Part shown: piece by piece, positions 8,868 to 17,146 of the stretch
Position numbering within the stretch: position 1 is the first letter of the stretch
How the letters are laid out: every line of letters begins with the position of its first letter
Assembly: GCA_029259915.1 (NCBI GenBank)
Contig: JAJDED010000022.1
Span: 1 to 64,000 of the forward strand
Length of the DNA stretch: 64,000 nt
Reading direction: 5' to 3'
From: Planctomycetota bacterium
GTDB taxonomy: Bacteria; Planctomycetota; Planctomycetia; Pirellulales; Lacipirellulaceae
Made by a program: the position numbers and the translations under genes
Notes under the pieces: model-generated
The model's database searches: none
What the model saw: only the letters and a program-made list of their open reading frames with translations
What the model was told of the DNA's origin: nothing

Positions 8868-9998
8868 ATGGCATGGATGATTGGGATCGACGAGGCGGGG
8901 TATGGGCCGAACTTGGGGCCGTTGGTGGTGGCGGCGTCGGTGTGGCGGGTTGAAAAGAGGTCGGAGGTCGGAGGTCGGGGGTCAAGGGATGAGAAGGCGG
9001 AGGGCGGAAGGCGGAAGGTGGAGTGGGGGGGTGGCGTGTTAGCGCCGACTGCCAAGTCGGTTGCCCCGGCGGTCGACTTATACTCACGGCTTTCTGAGGT
9101 TGTGTCGCCGGTGCCGGATGGCGAACGCATTGCGATTGCCGATTCGAAAATGCTCTACAAACCGGGCGGCGGGTTGCAACGGCTGGAACACGGCGTGTTG
9201 ACTGCGTTCCGTTTACTGAGAAAACCGGTGGCACGTTGGTCCGATGTGTTTTCCGACTCGACACGGTCGCTGCCTTGGTACGAAAACTTCGATTGCGCCC
9301 TGCCCATAGATGCTGAGCCCGCAAAAATTGCCGACTTGGCCGAACGGTTTTCAGTAGCGTGTGCCGCAACCGATGTGCATCTGACTGACGTACGCGCACG
9401 AGTGGTCTTCCCACGCGAATTCAACGACCTAACCGAACACCACGGCACCAAGGGGGCTGCGCTATCACACATCTCGATTGGACTGCTAAAGAATGTTCTT
9501 CATTCCATCAATACCGACTTGGCAGTCGGCGCTAACACACCACCCCTACGATCCGCCTTCCGCCTTCCCCCTTCAGCCTTTGTATTCCCCGACCTCCGAC
9601 CTCCGACCTCCGACCTCTTTTCAATCACCTGCGACAAACATGGTGGACGCAACCGCTACGCGGCGCTCCTGCAAGACCATTTTCCGGATGATTGGATTGA
9701 GACGATCCATGAGAGCCGAGCAGCAAGTCGCTACTCGTGGGGTCCACCCGAGTCGCGCGTCGAAGTTTGTTTTCGCACCAAGGGAGAAGCGGAATTGCCC
9801 ACCGCCCTGGCGTCGATGACGGCCAAATATCATCGCGAGCTTGCGATGCGGGCGTTTAATGAGTTTTGGGCTAAGCAGGTTCCCGGCATACGACCGACGG
9901 CTGGCTATCCGCAAGACGCTCGACGCTTTAGAACGGAGATCGCCCGCAAGCAACGCGATCTGGGAATCGATGATCGCGACTTGTGGAGAAATCGCTAG
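8868..9998 (+). CDS. RNase HII-like protein with two repeat-derived insertions
   Basis: 376 residues. The start GIDEAGYGPNLGPLVVAAS matches the RNase HII active-site strand (D8, E9); further family features are ADSK (D92), TCDKHGG with a candidate fourth acidic residue D256, ASMTAKYHRE and TAGYP. RNase HII removes ribonucleotides and RNA primers from DNA. Residues about 29-65 and 216-251 are low-complexity and are encoded by two inverted copies of one repeat (8951-9061 and 9513-9625), which keep the frame open. Removing them leaves the conserved blocks directly adjacent. It is divergent from E. coli RnhB, so activity is an inference. Confidence 0.75.
   Translation: MAWMIGIDEAGYGPNLGPLVVAASVWRVEKRSEVGGRGSRDEKAEGGRRKVEWGGGVLAPTAKSVAPAVDLYSRLSEVVSPVPDGERIAIADSKMLYKPGGGLQRLEHGVLTAFRLLRKPVARWSDVFSDSTRSLPWYENFDCALPIDAEPAKIADLAERFSVACAATDVHLTDVRARVVFPREFNDLTEHHGTKGAALSHISIGLLKNVLHSINTDLAVGANTPPLRSAFRLPPSAFVFPDLRPPTSDLFSITCDKHGGRNRYAALLQDHFPDDWIETIHESRAASRYSWGPPESRVEVCFRTKGEAELPTALASMTAKYHRELAMRAFNEFWAKQVPGIRPTAGYPQDARRFRTEIARKQRDLGIDDRDLWRNR
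8951..9061. repeat. Intragenic repeat, left copy of inverted pair
   Basis: About 111 bases of GGTCGGA-type tandem words, then GGCGGAAGG-type words, a G-rich stretch and the end TTAGCGCCGACTGCCAAGTC. The end contains a small hairpin (CCGACT/AGTCGG). It is inverted relative to 9513-9625 and lies in frame in the RNase HII-like gene. Confidence 0.9.
9513..9625. repeat. Intragenic repeat, right copy of inverted pair
   Basis: The reverse complement reproduces the order of the left copy at 8951-9061: GAAAAGAGGTCGGAGGTCGG, GGCGGAAGGCGG, then TTAGCGCCGACTGCCAAGTC. The middle has diverged in length and sequence. The two copies are 451 bases apart and both are translated. Confidence 0.9.
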
Positions 9999-10002
9999 TC
10001 CA

Positions 10003-10153
10003 GATTTTCACTACGGAGACACAGAGGACACGGAGAGGGAAAGGTTGATTTATGAATGATGATTGATGAACTGCAGTGCGCTGAGCCATTTCGTTTTTCG
10101 TCCAGCACTCATAAATCCATACTCAGTGTTCTCCGTGACTCCGTGGTAAATCT
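10003..10153. repeat. Long imperfect palindrome upstream of the SixA-like gene
   Basis: The left arm (about 10003-10038, CTACGGAGACACAGAGGACA) and right arm (about 10120-10153, TGTTCTCCGTGACTCCGTGG) are inverse near-matches. Inner arms GATTTATGA and TCATAAATC add a second stem. The outer arms resemble those of the element at 1704-1843, so the two belong to one dispersed family. It fills the gap between the RNase HII-like and SixA-like genes. Confidence 0.8.
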
Positions 10154-10179
10154 CTTGCAACATAGAATAGGTACAGACC

Positions 10180-10668
10180 ATGTTTATTTACATCGCCCGG
10201 CATGCTTGGGCTTATGAATTCGGCGACCCACGCTGGCCCGACGACTCGCAGCGCGAGCTTGAACCGGAAGGTGCCGAGCGTTACATGCAGGTGGTTGAAG
10301 CACTTGCCGAACGCGGTTTTGCACCGCAGGCGATCGCCACAAGCCCTTATGCACGGTGTGCGCAGACGGCCGAAATCATCGCGAAATATGCACCGAATCA
10401 TGCCGAAATCGTCGAGCTTGATGCGCTCGCCCCAAGCAGCGACTTCGCAGCACTCGTTGAATGGTCCCGGCAGACCGGTTGCAAGCATATCTGCTGGGTG
10501 GGCCATGCGCCCGACGTCGGACTGCTGACTGCTGCCCTGTTGGGCGACCAGCTTGCGAATATTCGTTTTGCCAAAGGTGCCATCGCGGCGGTGCGCTTCG
10601 ATGGCAAAGTCGGCCACGCCGCCGGAGAGTTGATTTGGCACGTCACTGCAAAGTCGCTCGGTTTATGA
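10180..10668 (+). CDS. SixA-like histidine phosphatase
   Basis: 162 residues, the usual length of the small SixA branch of the histidine phosphatase superfamily. The N-terminus IYIARHAWAYE supplies the nucleophile His in RHA (RHG in most members). TSPYARCAQTAEI and VGHAPDVG are the second and third conserved blocks, the latter with the second catalytic His. SixA removes phosphate from phosphohistidine proteins; the substrate here is unknown. It is cytoplasmic, with no signal peptide. Confidence 0.85.
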   Translation: MFIYIARHAWAYEFGDPRWPDDSQRELEPEGAERYMQVVEALAERGFAPQAIATSPYARCAQTAEIIAKYAPNHAEIVELDALAPSSDFAALVEWSRQTGCKHICWVGHAPDVGLLTAALLGDQLANIRFAKGAIAAVRFDGKVGHAAGELIWHVTAKSLGL

Positions 10669-10675
10669 GTTCGCT

Positions 10676-11653
10676 TTAGTAGCGAAGAATCCAATCGATG
10701 GTGAGCCGATTGTCCAAGACATCGCGGCGGTCGGTGAGTGGATATTCGTAAGCCAAGCCAAGCTCGCTATGCCGGCTGCGCTTGTACTTGATACCCACCG
10801 CGTTGGTGACGATGTCGTTCCCCGAGACGCCGGTCGAACCGAAATTAAACAGGTCGCCACCTTCCACACCGTTCAGCGCGCCATTCTGTCCCGAACCGAT
10901 CCAGGTGTACCAATTCATTTCGGTCAACGCATACCATCCATCGCAGAATTCGTAGTCGAGGTGGTTCGACCAATACCACATCCGGCTTTCGTCGGCCGGA
11001 TCGCTGGGGATCCGAAATCCGGTGCCACTGACCCAGTGGCAGTAGTTGCCTAGCTGCATGCCGCCCGAGAGAAACATGTGGAACTCTCCATCGCCATTGC
11101 CTTGCAAGGTGCGGGGAGTACCTGCCGGTATCTCATAGGAAAAGCCGGTGCTGAGCAGTCGCTGCGATTGGGGATCGGCATACAGGTTGTATTTCAATCC
11201 AGCCGACACGTCGGCCCAGCCGTCATCGATCAGGGTGTTGGTGGAAGTGACAAAGCCGTCTTTCGACGCGATAATCGACAGACGGTCGGTCAAAGCGGCT
11301 CGCATTTGCACAGCAAACACGTGCAAGGTCCCTCCACCCGCGGCGTCGGGGACTTCGTGCCGGAGAAAGATAGTCCGGGCTTCGGTCACCGTACGCGGAT
11401 CTTCGAAGAACACGGGATTGGTCATCGGGCTGATAAAGTCGTGGAAGCATGGCTCCGAGCGGGCAAACAGGCCAAACAGACGTTGGTCGCAACACGAATC
11501 GCCGCAATCGCAGGAGCTGTCGCAATGGCCAGTGAGCTCGAGGAAATCGTTATCGATAACCGACGCAATAAACTCGGCTCCAGACAAATCGCTGGCTTCG
11601 TCTGTGCCCGCAAAAGAAACGCCGCTAGTGACAACCAGCGCAAGGATCGCCAC
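10676..11653 (-). CDS. Outer-membrane-type beta-barrel protein, unknown function; apparent 5' frameshift
   Basis: 325 residues from a GTG at 11653. It starts inside a signal peptide (VAILALVVTSGVSFA), has a Cys-rich segment near residue 45 (CDSSCDCGDSCCD), then alternating aromatic strands and a C-terminal tyrosine, as expected for an outer-membrane barrel. The GTG start lacks a basic n-region and a ribosome site. An ATG at 11690 with GGAGG seven bases upstream encodes MDIRTKPLF in the next frame; dropping one T from the T6 run at 11663-11668 joins it to form a complete signal peptide. This is either a sequencing error, a slippage site or a mutation. No family was recognised. Confidence 0.65.
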   Translation of the reverse strand: MAILALVVTSGVSFAGTDEASDLSGAEFIASVIDNDFLELTGHCDSSCDCGDSCCDQRLFGLFARSEPCFHDFISPMTNPVFFEDPRTVTEARTIFLRHEVPDAAGGGTLHVFAVQMRAALTDRLSIIASKDGFVTSTNTLIDDGWADVSAGLKYNLYADPQSQRLLSTGFSYEIPAGTPRTLQGNGDGEFHMFLSGGMQLGNYCHWVSGTGFRIPSDPADESRMWYWSNHLDYEFCDGWYALTEMNWYTWIGSGQNGALNGVEGGDLFNFGSTGVSGNDIVTNAVGIKYKRSRHSELGLAYEYPLTDRRDVLDNRLTIDWILRY

Positions 11654-11690
11654 ACAAGCCCGAAAAAAGGGGCTTCGTTCTAATATCCAT

Positions 11691-12128
11691 CACTCATCCT
11701 CCGTGATTTTCGACTCTTTGATTCTTCCGCGTCATAGAGCATCGCTAGAGAAATGGTTCTCCAGTGATCCGTCTATCTCAATAATTTTCAAGTCGACTTT
11801 TAGGTACAGTTTCCTAGAAAGAGTTGGGGGGGGGGCTGGAATCGTTTCTCCAGCCAAAACAACCGTTTCGACCCGAGCGCGCGAAACAGCACACCACGGG
11901 TAGTCGTTGGCTTGTAAAGTCACCAAAAGGAAGATGGAAAGCCTTCTCTGAGGAAGGAAATTATCTCTTCCTCGCGAACTATAGCTATTCAAGCAGCTCC
12001 CCTAAATCCGACCAACCCGGTCAACCCAGCTATCTTGCCAACGCTTTCTTGGGCATGCGTAGCAATTATTTCATCAATGATTACAATTCCGTCTTTCACC
12101 GACCCAAACTCGACATGGAAGTGGACGT
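11691..12128. other. Intergenic region without a supported gene
   Basis: This divergent spacer holds a run of ten G (11826-11835) directly joined to a hairpin (GGCTGGA 11834-11840, TCCAGCC 11849-11855). Open frames crossing it (up to 142 codons) have no recognisable family and run into the next gene. The GGAGG before 11690 belongs to the outer-membrane gene. The promoters of both flanking genes should lie here, but I could not place them. Confidence 0.6.
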
Positions 12129-13754
12129 ATGGCCAAGCACGGCAAATACGACTGCGTCGTCATCGGCGGAGGACACAATGGCCTGGTGTGTGCAGCGTAT
12201 TTGGCCAAAGCAGGTCGCAAAGTTTGTGTGCTCGAAAAGCGGCATGTCTTAGGCGGTTGTGCGACGACCGAAGAGCTATGGCCCGGCTACAAGGTTTCGA
12301 CCGCCGCGTATGTGATCAGCCTTTTCCAAACGCAGATCCTGCGCGAGTTGCGGTTGAAAGAATATGGTCTGAGAATTCTGCCGCGTTCGCCTTCTTCGTT
12401 CACACCACTGCCCGACGGGCGCAGTCTGACGATGGGTCCCGACGAGGCGCTCAATCAGCGAGAAATCGGTAAGTTCAGCATGCGCGACGCGGCCGCTTAT
12501 CCGCGTTATGAAGCCCTGCTGGAACGGGTCGCGTCGACGCTCGAACCGGCGCTCGGCGAAGCGGCTCCCGATCCACTGCCCTTGCCAAGCGAGTGGCGGC
12601 AAATTGGCATGGCCAAACGGCTCCGCGACGGCAAAAAACTGCTGAAGCTGTTCGGTGCCGTGAAAGCGCTGGGGCCTGATCTTCCCGAGGCAGTCGAACT
12701 GTTGACCGGCGCTGCCCGACCAATCCTCGAGCGGTGGTTTGAAAGCGAAGTCCTCAAAGCCACCTTGGCCACCGATGCGATCATCGGGGCGTTCACTTCG
12801 ATTAGATCGCCCGGCAGCGCCTATGTGTTGCTGCACCACGTGATGGGTGAAGCAGGCGGCGCGCGGGGCGTTTGGGGGTACGTGCAGGGCGGCATGGGTG
12901 GACTGTCCGATGCACTTGCCAAAGCATGCAACGACCTGGGGGTTGAAATCCGCCGCGAAGCACCGGTTCATTCGATCCACACCGATCGCGCGGGAGTAGT
13001 GGGCGTTGGATTAGAAGATGGCTCGCAGCTAACGGCTCGATGCGTCGCGTCGAGTGTCGATGCCCATCTTACTTTTGAAAAGATGCTTTCTCCCGAGGTG
13101 CTGCCCGAAGAATTTCGCGAAGCGATCGCGCGGATCGATTATTCCTCCGCCTCGGCAAAAGTGAATCTTGCGCTCGGCGAACCGCCGCAATTCACGTGCA
13201 TGCCGGGCAGCGGCGTTGGCCCGCATCATCACGGGACGATGCACGTCGGCCCGTCGCTCGATTACTTGGATCGCGCGTACGACGACGCCAAGTACGGTCG
13301 GCCCAGCAACGAGCCTATTCTTGAAATCACGATGCCCACCAGTGTCGACGAAACCATCGCCCCAGCGGGTAAACACATTCTTTCGATGTTCGTCCAATAC
13401 GCACCCTACCATTTGGCCGAGGACAATTGGGATAACATCAAAGTGTCGTTCGGCGATCGGTGCGTCGAGATGTTGGCCCGGGTTGCCCCCAATGTCCCAG
13501 GTGCGATCGAGCATCGGCAGGTTTTGAGCCCGGTCGATTTGGAGCGCACCTTCGGCATCACCGGCGGCAACATCATGCAGGGTGCGATGACGCCGCACCA
13601 GCTTTATTGTTTCCGCCCCGTCGCTGGCTGGGCCGACCATCGCACGCCCGTGCCGGGGCTTTACCTGTGTGGCGCCGCCAGCCACCCTGGCGGAGGCGTG
13701 ATGGGCGCCTGCGGAAAAAACGCCGCGACCGAAATCTTACGCGATAAAGCATAG
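12129..13754 (+). CDS. FAD-dependent oxidoreductase, PYROXD2/CrtI (phytoene desaturase) superfamily
   Basis: 541 residues. The N-terminal dinucleotide motif is DCVVIGGGHNGLVCAAYLAKAG, followed by VLEKRHVLGGCATTEE, the pattern of PYROXD2-like proteins rather than true phytoene desaturases. The central SFTPLPDGRSLTMGPD and the C-terminal FAD block GLYLCGAASHPGGGVMGACG complete the fold. Family members oxidise hydrophobic or unknown substrates; no carotenoid genes are nearby, so a carotenoid role is not supported. GGAAG lies close upstream of the ATG at 12129. Confidence 0.88.
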   Translation: MAKHGKYDCVVIGGGHNGLVCAAYLAKAGRKVCVLEKRHVLGGCATTEELWPGYKVSTAAYVISLFQTQILRELRLKEYGLRILPRSPSSFTPLPDGRSLTMGPDEALNQREIGKFSMRDAAAYPRYEALLERVASTLEPALGEAAPDPLPLPSEWRQIGMAKRLRDGKKLLKLFGAVKALGPDLPEAVELLTGAARPILERWFESEVLKATLATDAIIGAFTSIRSPGSAYVLLHHVMGEAGGARGVWGYVQGGMGGLSDALAKACNDLGVEIRREAPVHSIHTDRAGVVGVGLEDGSQLTARCVASSVDAHLTFEKMLSPEVLPEEFREAIARIDYSSASAKVNLALGEPPQFTCMPGSGVGPHHHGTMHVGPSLDYLDRAYDDAKYGRPSNEPILEITMPTSVDETIAPAGKHILSMFVQYAPYHLAEDNWDNIKVSFGDRCVEMLARVAPNVPGAIEHRQVLSPVDLERTFGITGGNIMQGAMTPHQLYCFRPVAGWADHRTPVPGLYLCGAASHPGGGVMGACGKNAATEILRDKA

Positions 13755-13778
13755 CAACGCCCTAGAAGTGCGAAGGCA

Positions 13779-13863
13779 GATGTGAGAAGGTAGAAGGTAT
13801 GGAATACACTCTGACGAGCTTGCCTATCTTTCTTCTGACTTCTTCCTTCTAACTTCTTACATC
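13779..13863. repeat. Palindromic spacer element before sufU
   Basis: The left arm GATGTGAGAAGGTAGAAGG and the reverse complement of the right arm, GATGTAAGAAGTTAGAAGG, differ at two of 19 positions. The right arm carries further GAAG-type words. It fills most of the 120-base gap before sufU. Confidence 0.7.
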
Positions 13864-13874
13864 AACTTTTTCCC

Positions 13875-14273
13875 ATGCCTTCCGAAGAAGAACTTTACCA
13901 AGAGCATATTCTCGATCACTACGAGGACCCGTTTCATCGGGGCAACCTCGCGGGGGCAACCCATGCGCACGAAGAAAAGAACCCGCTCTGCGGCGATGTC
14001 GTGCGAATCGAATTGAAGCTTGATGGCGAAGGGGAAATCGAAGACGTCTACTTCACTGGCGAAGGCTGCGTCATCAGCCAGGCTTCTGCATCAATGCTGC
14101 TGGAAGCGCTACACGGCAAGACGGTCGACGAACTAAAAAACTTTTCCGCGGAAGACATGCTCGAGCTTTATGGCCCACGGCTTACACCCAATCGACAAAA
14201 GTGCTGCTTGCTCTCCTGGAAAGTCATGCAGTCGGCGGTTCACTCGCCCATCGACGAAAGAAGCCAATCATGA
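13875..14273 (+). CDS. sufU: SufU-type iron-sulfur cluster assembly / sulfur-acceptor protein
   Basis: 132 residues. The three conserved cysteines are in NPLCGD (C39, with D41), EGCVIS (C65) and KCC (C110), the SufU/IscU metal- and sulfur-binding set. The spacing before the last cysteine fits the SufU insertion. The stop codon overlaps the start of sufS as ATGA, so the two are translationally coupled; SufU normally accepts sulfur from SufS. sufBCD are not in the window. Confidence 0.93.
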   Translation: MPSEEELYQEHILDHYEDPFHRGNLAGATHAHEEKNPLCGDVVRIELKLDGEGEIEDVYFTGEGCVISQASASMLLEALHGKTVDELKNFSAEDMLELYGPRLTPNRQKCCLLSWKVMQSAVHSPIDERSQS

Positions 14274-15556
14274 GTGCTGCAGCCGCTAATCACTCCGCGC
14301 TGCTGCCTGAATCGCTGCGTGAAGATTTTCCAATCCTCAATGGCGACGTGCTGGAAGGCCAGCCACTTGTGTTTTTTGACAACGCGGCCAGCACCCAGCG
14401 GCCTCGCCAAGTGATCGATGCCATTCGGCGCGTGTATGAGCACGATTACGCCAACGTCCATCGGGGCATCCATACACTCAGCGAGCGAAGCACCGAATTG
14501 TATGAGCAGGCCCGCGAAAAAGTGCGGGGTTTGATAAACGCCGAAAAGCGTCATGAGGTAATTTTTACCCAGGGGACCACTGCGTCAATTAATTTGGTCG
14601 CACGTAGTTGGGGCGATGCAAATCTGCAGCCAGGCGAGGAGATTCTCACGACCGTCATGGAGCACCATTCGAACTTGGTGCCCTGGCTGCAAGCTGCCGA
14701 GCGGACCGGTGCCGTATTGCGCCACGTGCCGCTTACCGAAGATGGTCGGCTCGATATGCACCAGTTTGACAATCTGCTTAACGAGCGCACCCAGCTCGTG
14801 GCCGTGGCGAGTGTTTCCAATACGCTGGGCACAATCAATCCGATCGACGAGATCACCGCCAAGGCACATGCCGCCGGGGCGCTCGTGTTGGTCGACGCGG
14901 CGCAAAGCGTTCCGCACATGCCGACTGACGTTCAGAAGAGCGACGCCGATTTTCTTGCCTTCAGCGGACACAAAATGCTGGGGCCTTCGGGTGTCGGGAT
15001 TCTCTACGGCAAAGAAAATCTGCTCGACGCGATGCCACCCTTTTTGGGTGGTGGCAGTATGATCGGCGAAGTCCATCTCGATCGGTTCACTCCGGCGGAA
15101 CTGCCTGCCAAGTTTGAAGCTGGCACACCCCCCATTGTGCCGGCCATTGCGATGTCGGCTGCCATCGATTATCTGCAGGCCATCGGCATCGAAGCCATCC
15201 ACCGTCACGAGCAAGTTCTTACAGGCTTGGCGTTCGAAGCACTTAGCCAGATCGATGGTCTGAGAATTTTGGGCCCAGCACCTGAGCATCGGACAGGTTT
15301 GATTAGTTTTGTCTTCGAGCGGATCCATGCGCACGAATTCGCCCAAGTGCTCAACGACCGGTTTGGCGTGGCAGTCCGAGCCGGGCACCATTGCACGCAG
15401 CCTCTACACACGCTGCTGGGAATCTCTGCAAGTACCCGTGCTAGCTTCTATCTCTACAACACGCCCGCGGAGATCGATCGCCTGTTGGAAGGCATCGCTG
15501 CCGTACAGGCGATGTTCGCCCCCAAGGGCCGACGGCGGCGAAAATCGGGCAAATAG
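14270..15556 (+). CDS. sufS: Cysteine desulfurase SufS
   Basis: 428 residues from the ATG at 14270, which overlaps the sufU stop. This PLP enzyme takes sulfur from cysteine for Fe-S cluster building. PLP lysine K235 is in SGHKMLGPSG and the catalytic persulfide cysteine C375 is in RAGHHCTQP. FFDNAAST, ANVHRGIHTLS and the EHHSN histidine motif are all intact. The ORF extends upstream to 14201 inside sufU, but the overlap start is better supported. Confidence 0.95.
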   Translation: MSAAAANHSALLPESLREDFPILNGDVLEGQPLVFFDNAASTQRPRQVIDAIRRVYEHDYANVHRGIHTLSERSTELYEQAREKVRGLINAEKRHEVIFTQGTTASINLVARSWGDANLQPGEEILTTVMEHHSNLVPWLQAAERTGAVLRHVPLTEDGRLDMHQFDNLLNERTQLVAVASVSNTLGTINPIDEITAKAHAAGALVLVDAAQSVPHMPTDVQKSDADFLAFSGHKMLGPSGVGILYGKENLLDAMPPFLGGGSMIGEVHLDRFTPAELPAKFEAGTPPIVPAIAMSAAIDYLQAIGIEAIHRHEQVLTGLAFEALSQIDGLRILGPAPEHRTGLISFVFERIHAHEFAQVLNDRFGVAVRAGHHCTQPLHTLLGISASTRASFYLYNTPAEIDRLLEGIAAVQAMFAPKGRRRRKSGK

Positions 15557-15712
15557 TCCGCACAGGCCTTCTCTTTTGCCTAGTTTCAGGGCTGCTCTAC
15601 TTCGCGTCAGAAAAAACTGGGAACTTTCCCCCCACCGCTTCCGTCAAAGAAAAGCGTAGGGCCCGAGTCCTGCGGAAAGTCTTATCCCATTCCTTCAGAG
15701 AGGAGTCCCGTC

Positions 15713-17053
15713 ATGCGAAAAACTGGTTTCACCGTCGCCCTGTTGGCGACAATGTCTGCGGTGTTTTCCACCCGAATGATCCAAGCCCACGAGAAAGCGG
15801 TTGGCAATCCAGCAGCCGCGGCAACCGAGCAGGTTGTCCAACAGTTGGTCGAAGAGGATCAACCCAAACCAGAGCCAGCACCCAAGCAGCCCGGTGAGCT
15901 GCCAGATTTCTTACAGAAAGGAATCGTCTGGCTGATTGCTGCTCAACACAACGACGGCGGTTGGGGCGGCGGTTCGCATGCTAAACAACAAATCCGCGAT
16001 CCCCATGCCATCACGACCGATCCCGCCACAACGGCTTTTACGCTCCTTTCTCTGATGCGCTCCGGCCACACGCCCGTAGCGGGTGAATATCAAGCCCAGA
16101 CAATGAAGGGCCTGGAATATCTTCTTTCGACCGTCGAGAAAGCCAAGACCGAAGGACCGTTGATTACTGACATTCAAGGCACGCAACCCCAAACCAAGTT
16201 GGGCCGGTTTGTCGACACGTCGATGACCGCCCAATATCTGGCTCGCGTGCTGCCGTTTGTAAAAAAGGACGAAGCGTTGCACCTGCGGGTGGATGCGGCG
16301 CTCGACAAATGCTTGGCCAAGCTGCAAGTTTCGCAAAAGCAAGATGGCAGCTGGGGGCAAGGCGGCGGCTGGGCGCCCGTGCTGCAATCGTCACTCTCTT
16401 GCTCGGCCTTGGAAATTGCCGCTGCCAACGGCAAGCAGATCGATCGGCAAGTGTTGGATAAAGCACGCGAGTATCAAAAGCAGAACTACGATGTCAAATC
16501 TGGCAAGGCAAAAGCCGATGCCGCGGCAGGTGTGGAGCTTTACGCCTTCGGCGGTTCGTTGCGTGGCAATGCTTCAGACGCCCGCGAAGCAGAAGAGCTC
16601 GTTCAGAAAGCGAAGGAAAGAGGAGAACTCGATGCTAGTGCTCCGGTCGACGCCGCTTCTTTACGAGTTGCCGGAGTGGGAGATAAGCTTGCCAACAAAT
16701 TGGCTTCGGCTGCGGAGCAAAATGCTGCTCAGCTGGAGCGGCTCGACGATGAGCAACTGTTGACCGGTTTCGGCAACAACGGCGGCGAAGAGTTCTTAAG
16801 CTACCTAATGACGAGCGAATCGCTAGTGATTGCCGGCGGCAAGAAGTTCGCCAGTTGGGATGGAAAAATGCAAAACCGCCTTGCAAAAGTCCAAAATAGC
16901 GACGGTAGCTGGAGCGGCCACCACTGCATCACCAGCCCCGTGTTTTGCACTGCCGCAGTGGTACAATGTTTAACCACCGATCGCGATGCAGAATTCCTAT
17001 CAAGCATGGCAAAGCGGGCTTCCGGTGAAAAGCTGGTTCACAACAACCGCTGA
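15713..17053 (+). CDS. Exported prenyltransferase/squalene-oxidase-repeat protein, first of a pair
   Basis: 446 residues. A strong ribosome site (GAGAGGAG) precedes the ATG at 15713. A signal peptide (about 1-25) leads to an alpha/alpha-toroid with QW-like repeats: LIAAQHNDGGWGG, LQVSQKQDGSWGQGGGW and VQNSDGSWSGHH. No DxDD squalene-hopene cyclase motif is present. A charged insertion (about 285-340) separates the last two repeats, followed by GNNGGEEFLSYLMTSESL. The function is unknown; exported proteins of this fold are frequent in planctomycetes. The next gene encodes the same fold. Confidence 0.8.
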   Translation: MRKTGFTVALLATMSAVFSTRMIQAHEKAVGNPAAAATEQVVQQLVEEDQPKPEPAPKQPGELPDFLQKGIVWLIAAQHNDGGWGGGSHAKQQIRDPHAITTDPATTAFTLLSLMRSGHTPVAGEYQAQTMKGLEYLLSTVEKAKTEGPLITDIQGTQPQTKLGRFVDTSMTAQYLARVLPFVKKDEALHLRVDAALDKCLAKLQVSQKQDGSWGQGGGWAPVLQSSLSCSALEIAAANGKQIDRQVLDKAREYQKQNYDVKSGKAKADAAAGVELYAFGGSLRGNASDAREAEELVQKAKERGELDASAPVDAASLRVAGVGDKLANKLASAAEQNAAQLERLDDEQLLTGFGNNGGEEFLSYLMTSESLVIAGGKKFASWDGKMQNRLAKVQNSDGSWSGHHCITSPVFCTAAVVQCLTTDRDAEFLSSMAKRASGEKLVHNNR

Positions 17054-17074
17054 TCCGCTAAATTAGTCTCGATG

Positions 17075-17108
17075 TGCTGGTTCCCTTGGCTACGCCGGGG
17101 AACCAGCA
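17075..17108 (+). terminator. Strong hairpin between the two toroid genes
   Basis: TGCTGGTTCCC (17075-17085) pairs perfectly with GGGAACCAGCA (17098-17108); the loop can form a further GGC/GCC stem. It is followed by TCTTTGTGT, a weak T tract. It may be a terminator of the upstream gene or an attenuator of the downstream one, and it makes a start at 17072 unlikely. Confidence 0.5.
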
Positions 17109-17146
17109 TCTTTGTGTATCAAACACACTCACTATCCAACGGCAAC

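Noticed and set aside
11732-11992. Minus-strand 86-codon frame
   Set aside because: It crosses the G10 run as a proline string and has no ribosome site or family.
11824-12252. Plus-strand 142-codon frame before the oxidoreductase gene
   Set aside because: It overlaps the conserved start of that gene, begins in the G10 run and has no recognisable sequence.
12129-13754. Phytoene desaturase with a carotenoid role
   Set aside because: The sequence fits PYROXD2-like proteins better and no carotenoid genes are nearby.
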